From Leptodontidium sp. MPI-SDFR-AT-0119 (lineage: Eukaryota > Ascomycota > Leotiomycetes > Helotiales > Leptodontidiaceae), in contig JAHLEZ010000003.1 of NCBI GenBank assembly GCA_020726505.1, positions 496,001 through 560,000 of the forward strand: a stretch of DNA of 64,000 bases, given 5' to 3'. Of this stretch, positions 56,967-64,000 are shown in pieces. Position 1 is the stretch's first letter. Each line of letters starts with the position of its first letter. Both the position numbers and the translations under genes were made by a program. The notes under the pieces are model-generated. The model saw only the letters and a program-made list of their open reading frames with translations. It searched no databases and had not been told where the DNA came from.

Positions 56967-58567
56967 CTAATATCCTGAAGGCTCTGGCTTTTCAGGGAAC
57001 GCCGGTGCATCTAGATTGCTTCGACATGCTTGCTTCCAATTTGCTGGAGTGTACTTGTCAACGACACTCTTAAAGGCCTCCTGTTGAATTCTTTAGCAAG
57101 GCAGCTCCAGTATGTTTTGTCGAAATAACTCACAAGGGTACAGAAGGAGTCATCTCCCTCGAGATGTTTCCCTGCTGCTTTACATCCTGGAACAGACATG
57201 ACTTTGTCATTGTATCTTATCCTGACGAAATAACCATCCAACTTTGACCGATCTGATTCTTGTAGCGTCTCGACCTTTTGCCGAGCAATTCCTGTAGAGA
57301 TTGTCTTTGATGAGGCGCTACCAAATAACGACCCAAACCAGCTTGACGAAGCAGGAGCTTCAGCCTTCGTTTGTGTCGAAGCGTGAGCTTGTAATCCGGA
57401 TTTCTTGAAGACCTCGAAGGCGATATGGCTTGTGTAAGGAGGCCATGGCTCGCCGTCAAATGCGCCTAAGCTAGCCAAAATTCCAGCAAGAGTTGTGTCA
57501 TGACATCCTCGAAGTGCCAATTTTATGGCCTTTTCACCCCCTCTCCCTTTTCCAAGCGAACCGTCCTTGCCACCTACTTCACGGTGTTGGTCATTGGGGT
57601 TCTGCTCAACACTTCCAACCATTTGCTCCACGACATCACCCATCAAAGAACCAATTCCCAGAGCACGATATTCTTGCGATTCTTGATACCCACTAAACCA
57701 CTCTTCAACGCTAATCTTGTCGATGATTTTTCTACCTTTGGTATCATAGAACTCCTTGGGAAGTCTAGTTTGGGGACCATGTGCCAGAGTCGAATTGACG
57801 GTATCCATGATTCCAGAAAGACGTGGATGAGAGTCAACTGCTACCCGTTTGCTGGACTCGGGCATCCACTTGCTGATCAATTTGTTCAGATATTCCATAT
57901 CGTCCGTCCCATTCCAACGATCCGCAGTTCTTTGAGCAAAGGCCCGGGAAAGTTGAGCGAATCTCCTACAGTTGCTGTCATTGGGAAAGAGTGTTTCGTC
58001 TGCTGGGGCTCGTGTGATGATGGTCACTGGTGGGAATGAGGCTGCCCTGGCTTTTGAAGGGTACATGCCCCAGAAAACTTGTTGAAGTGACTCAAGCGCT
58101 CTTGGCATAGGAGTTGCTCGCAAGTATATCATATCGGCATCATGAATCATAGCCGGCATGTATTGCAATTGATCAACGTAGAGATGTCTGAGCCTTCGGC
58201 CGAGTTCCCAGGTTGTTTCCCTTCCCTTGTCCGTCAACTCTCCCAGATTGCAGATGGCGTCAACATCTCCTCCTGGTCCAGAAACAACCACAGGGTTGTC
58301 GTTGCTACCAAATGTCTCTAAGCGTTTCCGCCACTGCATTGGTGACCATTTCCCCTCGCCGGCTTCATATGTTGGGCTGACCATCTGGCGTGCAACTGCG
58401 CAGTACGGCCAGTAGGCATGGAGTCCAGCATTTTGGAAGCGTGCGGAGACTGGAGAGCGCTCGCCGTGACGTAGAAGAACCTGGACGAGCCGGAGTTCCA
58501 GACCTTTGGGGTAGAGCTGCTGAAGCTCTTCTTGGGAGTAGGGCCCCCGCGGCTGAAGTGTTGTCAT
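56967..58567 (-). CDS. Histidine acid phosphatase, intracellular type (515 aa, 2 exons)
   Basis: Exons 58567-57134 and 57080-56967, totalling 516 codons. The 53-nt intron has a GTGAGT donor, a CTAAAG/TTGCTAAA branch region and a CAG acceptor. Splicing replaces a spurious tail by EAFKSVVDKYTPANWKQAC and ends PSGY. The N-terminal catalytic motif LLRHGERSPV is at residues 31-40 and the proton-donor motif CHDTTLAG is near 353, both intact. There is no signal peptide or membrane segment, so it is not a secreted phytase or classical secreted acid phosphatase. It is closer to the cytosolic or organellar acid-phosphatase-like branch. The substrate is unknown. It converges with TFC7 (274 bp) and diverges from the PPR gene (385 bp). 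Confidence 0.9.
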
Positions 58568-58952
58568 GATGTTTGGATGTTGAAGGGACCAACGAACAGC
58601 CTGAACGGAGGGAAGCAGATCGTACGTACCTCGAGAAATTGGAACGAAAGGTGGGAGGACTGTTACGACTCACAAAATGTACCAACCAACCAACCTACCT
58701 AGCTCGTAGGTTCCTACCCGGTAGGCTGGGCTGGACCTAACCCCGCCAGAATTGGAGCTCGGTGCTTGCAAGGGTGGCGGGCGAGCTGGCTTAGGCGTAC
58801 TAGGCGTCGGCTTGGCAGGGACCTCTTCTCTGTCGCGACTTACTTCTTTCTGGGGAAAATATCGCGGCGCTGCGTTCACGTCGTACGGCAACAATCAATC
58901 TTCCACAAATTCCCTGGAACAGTAGCCTCAACCTCCCACAGCCTCGAAGGCA
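58568..58952. promoter_or_regulatory. Shared acid phosphatase/PPR divergent promoter
   Basis: 385 bp between two head-to-head ATGs. It contains ACCTACC/TACCTAG-like direct repeats near 58,685-58,735 (repeats of the CCAACC/CTACC type). No known factor site is clear. Confidence 0.4.
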
Positions 58953-61604
58953 ATGAGCTCTCCCCACATCTGCCTGGCATGTCGTCGAACCGTCAACCAG
59001 ATACGCCCTGCGAGCGTTGTACAATGGAGGTCCAGAGCTACCTTCATCTCGCTCAGCAACAAAAAACCTCGAAGATCCACAGCTAGAGAACCGAGAGGCA
59101 ATCAACTGGACCCGGCAGAAGAACTTGAAAAGGGAGACAATGGCTCTACAGCTAGACTCCTGAGAAGAAAGCCGAGCCAATCTAGGACGACGGATCCTGG
59201 CGATGTTCTGGAGTCTCTTTTTGAAAAGACCATCCACCCCTCATCACTCCCCAAAGACGAAGAACCACAAGAATTTCAATCAGCCCTAGAACCGTATCAA
59301 AGGGTGCATGAATTAAACCTGATGATGGAAAATGAGGCACCTTTTCCGGACCAATGGGCTTTCTTTCTCGAGCATTTTGGTCCGGCAGCGCAACTGGCGA
59401 GGGGCAGAGACAGGATATCTATGCCTTCATACCTGGGATCTACAATCAACTTGATGTGGAAAGCAATAGTTGAGGCGAAGGAAAAAGATCACCCTTTGCC
59501 AGAGTCTCTTCCAAGCACCACAGAAATTTCGAGGGTCTTCATGGAACTAGGCTACCTCAATGGCCAGGATTGGATTGATATGGTGTCCCATCCTCTCCGA
59601 TACATCTTGAAAATGAGGAACGGAGAGCTTCGTGACCCGGAAACTGAGAAACGACTTACTGAAGATTTGATTGGTGCCTGGAATATTGCATGCCGTGATA
59701 TTGGACAACTCACAAGATTTCATGACAAGGATTCTCCTTCTTACTGGATGACCTTGCCATCTATCTCTATGGTAGATGCAGCCCATGCTCACCAAAAACG
59801 AGGCTCTCAGGACGTTTTCGCCCTTTTGGTGCCATCGTTTAAACTGAGCAGTTTGAAACATTTCCCAATGATTGCTCTTGCCACCTTTGGACTTCTCTCA
59901 GAACGCTCAGTGGATATAGAAGGCCTGAGCACAGATGCGTCTCCTCTTTTGACGGTTTTGAGCCGAATCATCAGCGTTCCCGGCCTGGACCTTAACAACA
60001 TTCACTCGCCATATTCGATGTCGAATTTTGCTGAACTCTCAGAATATGTGAAGGACAATTGGCCTGCGATCAGGGAACGTGCAACAACAATGTCACAATA
60101 TCACCACCCCCAGGTTGACAAGGCGAAGGCCGAACGCATGTCGCGCGCTTCGGTTCAAATACGTGTAAGTCACATCAACAGGAGGCTCCATGAAGCTTAT
60201 ACCACACGAAATCTCCGTCGAGTCGATGAAATCTGGTCAGATGTATCCCAGTGGCCAGTTGATACCTCGGGAGTTGAGGGCCCACCTGCTGAGCAAGGAA
60301 AGATGTCACTCGCTCTGGCAAACTACTTAATTCTGGTCTACATGAGTCTCCGTCAACCGAATCGTGCCATCGATGTGTGGAATCACATGGTCAACAATGG
60401 TTTGACTCCCACCTTGAGAACATGGGATTCAATGATGTCAGGTTGTGTCGCTGGTAAAGACGCAAAGGCACTTGAGCAGGTATGGACCAAAATGAGGAAG
60501 TCACAAGTCGTGCCGGATGTAATCTGCTGGGCGACAATCGTCGGTGGACTTATCACATGCAGAAAGGCCGATGCGGGAGTTGCAGCACTTGATGAGATGG
60601 GCCGTATATGGATCGAAGCTGCGAGGAAGAAATATCCCAAAATGGATCAGCCTCAACTACAGTTTATGACCGGCGTTGAAGGTGCGGTCAAGCCCTCCAT
60701 TGAAGTGGTTAATGCCGCAATAGGTGGCCTGTTCAAAAACAACTTGCCCAATGCTGCCTACAAAGTCCTGACCTGGGCTGGAAAATTCGGTATTGCGCCT
60801 GACGTTAATACTTACAACACCATCCTCGGGTCCTTGATCAGAGAAGGTCGTTCGAAGGAAGCTATGGCTCTTTTACAGCGGATGCTCAAGACCGGCGTGC
60901 AACCTGACAGCTACACCTTCACAACAATTCTTGACGAAACATTCCGGTCCATAGAGGGGCTTACGCCAGAAGAAATTACCGCCATCGTCCAGGGCGTCTT
61001 TTCTGAGATGAAATTAGCAGGCGTGAAGCCTACCATTCAAATATATGGCAAAATCATTCGCCAGCTGCTCTCGAACGATGGTGCATCCGTGGATATGGCT
61101 ACCATTAACGCCGTGGTTGATACGATGCACGAACAAGGCATAGATGCCAACGCTCATATCTATACCATGCTCTTAGAACAACATTTTGCCCAGGTGCCCC
61201 CCAATATAAACGCAGTTCGAAACATCATCGAGCGAGCATCCAACACCCAGGGAGGTACAGATGAGATCTTCTGGGACAGGGCGATTGAGGGTTACGCCCG
61301 AAACAACGAGACGGGTCCTGCAATGAGGATTCTTGGAAAGGTCCAAGCCTCGAAGGGCAAAGTGGGCTGGACCGCTATGAGGCTGTTGTTATTAGCCTTG
61401 GTGGAGAATCAAGAATGGGATTTGGCGAGGACGTTGGTCAACAACGCTGTCATAGATAGTGGGGCACCGGTGCCAGTTGAGGGCCAAGGATTTGAGCGTC
61501 AGTTGAATTGGGAGTTCTGGAGGCTGGCTCGTAATTTTGGTCTCGTAGAGCAGGGACCAGAGCTTAAAGCGCAGTATCTGAAGGAAACCCCAAAGCGAGG
61601 TTAG
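58953..61604 (+). CDS. Mitochondrial pentatricopeptide-repeat protein (883 aa)
   Basis: Single long exon. The N-terminal ~50 residues (CRRTVNQIRPASVVQWRSRAT) are basic, Ser/Arg-rich and acid-poor, a good mitochondrial presequence. The first ~400 residues are helical without clear repeats. Tandem PPR-type helix pairs run from ~455 onward: PNRAIDVWNHMVNNGLTPTL, RTWDSMMSGCVAGKDAKALE, VPDVICWATIVGGLITCRKA, APDVNTYNTILGSLIREGRS, KEAMALLQRMLKTGVQPDSY and LAGVKPTIQIYGKIIRQLL. PPR proteins bind single-stranded organellar RNA for processing, stability or translation. Fungal candidates include Neurospora CYA-5 and yeast Pet309, but the motifs alone cannot decide orthology. Confidence 0.88.
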   Translation: MSSPHICLACRRTVNQIRPASVVQWRSRATFISLSNKKPRRSTAREPRGNQLDPAEELEKGDNGSTARLLRRKPSQSRTTDPGDVLESLFEKTIHPSSLPKDEEPQEFQSALEPYQRVHELNLMMENEAPFPDQWAFFLEHFGPAAQLARGRDRISMPSYLGSTINLMWKAIVEAKEKDHPLPESLPSTTEISRVFMELGYLNGQDWIDMVSHPLRYILKMRNGELRDPETEKRLTEDLIGAWNIACRDIGQLTRFHDKDSPSYWMTLPSISMVDAAHAHQKRGSQDVFALLVPSFKLSSLKHFPMIALATFGLLSERSVDIEGLSTDASPLLTVLSRIISVPGLDLNNIHSPYSMSNFAELSEYVKDNWPAIRERATTMSQYHHPQVDKAKAERMSRASVQIRVSHINRRLHEAYTTRNLRRVDEIWSDVSQWPVDTSGVEGPPAEQGKMSLALANYLILVYMSLRQPNRAIDVWNHMVNNGLTPTLRTWDSMMSGCVAGKDAKALEQVWTKMRKSQVVPDVICWATIVGGLITCRKADAGVAALDEMGRIWIEAARKKYPKMDQPQLQFMTGVEGAVKPSIEVVNAAIGGLFKNNLPNAAYKVLTWAGKFGIAPDVNTYNTILGSLIREGRSKEAMALLQRMLKTGVQPDSYTFTTILDETFRSIEGLTPEEITAIVQGVFSEMKLAGVKPTIQIYGKIIRQLLSNDGASVDMATINAVVDTMHEQGIDANAHIYTMLLEQHFAQVPPNINAVRNIIERASNTQGGTDEIFWDRAIEGYARNNETGPAMRILGKVQASKGKVGWTAMRLLLLALVENQEWDLARTLVNNAVIDSGAPVPVEGQGFERQLNWEFWRLARNFGLVEQGPELKAQYLKETPKRG

Positions 61605-61848
61605 GCGGCTTGAGGTCGGGCTGTATATTAGTGGCCTTTGTGGTCTCGGTACCAAGGGTTGATACCTTGTACAAATAATAGGTCAAAGAACTTGGCACAG
61701 CAGAACATCGGAAGTCTGAATCGGCACTTCATATTCATTAGTCGTCATCAGATGTCCATCCCTCCATATCCAGATCCTGTGCCGTCCAGAACCAGCCTCC
61801 AAATATCGCCGAACGCCATTCCCAACTATAAACAAGCAGCAAATATAG

Positions 61849-62887
61849 TTAGGGCCCTTGATCCATAGGATCCCCGCCACCAACCATTCCCACGACTCTC
61901 TCTAGATCCTCCACCTCCCCTTTTCCAAGTTTCCTCCCCTCGCCCTGCCACTCTCCATCCCTCACCTCTCCCATTTCTCCCAATTCCAAACCCCTCACAT
62001 TCTCTAAATGACGCTTCGTCTCCCTCTCCACAAACTCCAATCTCTCCCTCCTCCAAGACTTCTCCTCCTCACCTACCAACCCCTCCTTCCCCCCACCATT
62101 CGCCAGCTCTCCCAATCTCGGCTTCAGATTTTCCAACAAACTCTTCAGCGCCGGCAGCTGCGAGATAGTAAACTCCGTCGTAGTAGTAACAGGATGTTTC
62201 ACATCCCCCGTCAACTCCCCCCTCTTCTGTAAAAACGCAAACGGAGCAGATGTCTGTGCCTCCTCCAAACCAGGCTCCCTCTTCTCCACCTGATTCAAAA
62301 GCAACCCCTTCAACGACCTAATAGTCGCCTCATTCCTCGCCGTCTCCGCCCTCAACAAAGCATGCAACTTCTGCGTCTCCCTCAACTTCCTCCTCTGCAA
62401 CGTCACACTCTCCGTATTCGGCGCCTGCTCATCCTGCACAAAATTCAAGCCCTCATAATGGCTCAGCCGGACCCAGTCCCGCACCTCGGGCGGCACGCTC
62501 AGTATATTCCGCAGCGCGACGATCTCCAGCTTGTCGAAGTTCTTGTCGATTTTCGCCTCGAGGAGCGTTTCCAGCTGGTGCACTCCGTTCTCGATCTCGT
62601 GCTTGGCTTTCTCGACGATGGCTTGCGTCGCTGCTGTGTTTTCGGGGCTGGTTTGGGGTGGTAGCTTGAAGCCTAGGGCTGTGGGGTCCGCGGAGAGGAG
62701 GCCTTTTTCGACGGCTTCGGAGGCTTTGAATGCGAGGACGTTGATGCTTGTGAGTGTTAGTGTTGGGGATCTGGGCATTGGGTTTTTGATACACGGACCT
62801 GTTTATTATATCGTCGATTAAAGCGGCTGGTCGGTATGTGAGGTGCTCTGTTAGGAGAGTGACATCTGAGTTGATTGACGCGCTCAT
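61849..62887 (-). CDS. MTW1: Kinetochore MIS12-complex subunit MTW1 (328 aa, 2 exons)
   Basis: Exons 62887-62799 and 62746-61849, totalling 329 codons. The 52-nt intron has a GTCCGT donor, CACTAACA branch and AAG acceptor. Splicing joins LLTEHLTYRPAALIDDIIN|SINVLAFKASEAVEKGLL, the N-terminal Mis12/Mtw1 signature. The rest is mostly coiled coil: KAKHEIENGVHQLETLLEA, then KNFDKLEIVALRNILSVP and LQRRKLRETQKLHALLRAE, with a charged Gly-rich end. Mtw1 is a core member of the MIND/Mis12 complex, linking inner-kinetochore CENP-C to the Ndc80 complex. Without the intron the N-terminal segment is lost; the chosen start is the ATG of MSASINSDVTLL. Confidence 0.92.
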
Positions 62888-63807
62888 TGTGTAGGATGGT
62901 CCTTTCTGAGAACTTTGCGCCAACGTGAATACTGGGGTCGGATGACGTCGCACAAGAGTGGCAGATGATCGAATGAGATCAGAATCAATCTGGCTACACA
63001 ATGCGATTGAGAGGTATTCCGCGATTCTTTGTTGTGTGGATGTTCAATTGGGAGAGTGAAGCTTCATGATGTTGATATTTACTTTGCGGGGGACGCGATG
63101 GACAAGAACTAAAATGCTTGGCCTGACTTTGACGTGCAGCCTCCACATTTCTTTGCAACCTCCCCTCCTCCTCCTCCAACTCCTACCTACGCAGATGTTA
63201 TATTTTCCCTTACATGGGCCTATATACTTTCATAATTGTTATTTATCCTCAATCTCGTACATAAAGAATAATTTCCCAATCAAGACAAACCTCCCATCCC
63301 AAAGTAGAGCAAAAACTCCAGCCCCCAAAGAGTTTCGTTTCATCATGTCTTCCCCTTCAGCCACATGAAACATCCACATAAAAACATCCCAGATCTTCGA
63401 GCACCCTCAAGGATGAGGAGGATCTTATGATCTGCACCTCCTGATAAGTGTATCAAGACACATTCGCCATTATCCGGATCCCAACAACGACAGATCTTGA
63501 AACCGCGAGATGCAGTTCCTAGTCCCCAAAGAGGATGTCAGCAGTCTGATACAGAGGAGTGAGGACATGTCTTTCGCTTCGATGAGTGAGTTGCTGGTTC
63601 GGAACCCCTGGATCCGCTACCTCATCCTAAGCACGGCATTGTGAACACGACGCTGCCGTTCAGTAACACGCCGCCCCCAACTTGACTTGGACTTGCTTGG
63701 AGATAGGAACAGATGGGTTTTTTGGCTGGTAAGCAGGAGAGGAAATGTAAGCTGACGGTCGTAACACGAAACTTGGTGATCGGTTGAGAGGATATCCTGT
63801 CATAGCG
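62888..63807. other. Intergenic, no gene seen
   Basis: Promoter side of MTW1 and beyond. The frames present are short and none shows a domain or splice support. Confidence 0.45.
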
Positions 63808-64000
63808 ATGCGATGTGTGTACGACGTCTTCCAGATCAGGAGAACGGTCTCATGGAAGACAGTTGTGCATCTGTCCATTGGCTTGCTCGCACTTCTTGTC
63901 CCCCTTACCGTATTTTCCTTTGCCGATGCTTCAGACCCGTTTCCCTATGCGCATCTGAGTTACAAGGTACGAGCCGTTGGCTTTCATGTGCAGAGCTGGA
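63808..64000 (+). CDS. Possible 5' end of a signal-peptide protein, cut by the window edge
   Basis: From ATG 63808 the frame is open to the window end: MRCVYDVFQIRRTVSWKT, then a strongly hydrophobic stretch (VVHLSIGLLALLVPLTVF) followed by SFADASDPFPYAHLSYK. A GTACGA donor-like site comes right after at 63970. The pattern fits a signal peptide or signal anchor with a first exon ending there. The frame is short and no family can be named, so this stays tentative. Confidence 0.25.
   Translation, partial: MRCVYDVFQIRRTVSWKTVVHLSIGLLALLVPLTVFSFADASDPFPYAHLSYKVRAVGFHVQSW

Noticed and set aside
1..64000. CRISPR arrays, prokaryotic operons, prophage or plasmid elements
   Set aside because: The window is eukaryotic nuclear DNA with spliceosomal introns. 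No regularly spaced repeats were seen.

Overview
The window is nuclear DNA from a filamentous ascomycete (Pezizomycotina). Nearly every gene is broken by introns of about 45-90 bases with GTAAGT-like donors, CTAAC/CTGAC-like branch sites and CAG/TAG acceptors. The proteins have fungal best matches by motif: HUT1, EFG1, RSE1, MSS51, TFC7/tau55, MTW1 and a 2EXR-domain protein. A Leotiomycetes-like origin is only an impression. I see no rRNA, tRNA, CRISPR array, transposon or biosynthetic cluster. Gene models were built by hand from splice signals and reading phase, and in each multi-exon model the exon lengths sum to whole codons.

Layout. 0-5 kb: a small membrane protein, an Arg-rich protein with a faint KH-like tail, and a 2EXR protein broken by a +1 shift. 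5-10.3 kb: an adaptor-associated DFGDF-motif protein divergent from a TBC1D5-type Rab GAP. 12-21 kb: a three-KH protein (Rnc1/PBP2 type), coactosin divergent from the HUT1 UDP-galactose transporter, and a MAPK phosphatase of the Msg5/Pmp1 type. 21-25 kb is a 4.5 kb non-coding interval. 25-33 kb: a 957-residue disordered protein, an F-box protein and a five-exon orphan. 33-38 kb: SEA4/MIOS (GATOR2) head-to-head with rRNA-processing EFG1. 38-45 kb is gene-poor and AT-rich, with an orphan, a probable broken F-box gene and a protein with two dsRNA-binding-like domains. 45-49 kb: mitochondrial SSB, a PRPP-binding phosphoribosyltransferase, and a zinc-finger/LysM protein. 49-63 kb is dense housekeeping: RSE1 (SF3b), MSS51, TFC7, histidine acid phosphatase, a mitochondrial PPR protein and the kinetochore protein MTW1.

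Themes. Several neighbours are divergent pairs sharing 317-600 bp promoters. Three functional pairings stand out. The KH protein and the MAPK phosphatase are homologues of a known S. pombe regulator/target pair. SEA4 (TORC1 control) shares a promoter with EFG1 (ribosome production). MSS51 (COX1 translation) lies near a mitochondrial PPR protein. Two introns are best explained as GC-AG introns, and three others are multiples of three without stop codons, so their retention would insert peptides in frame.
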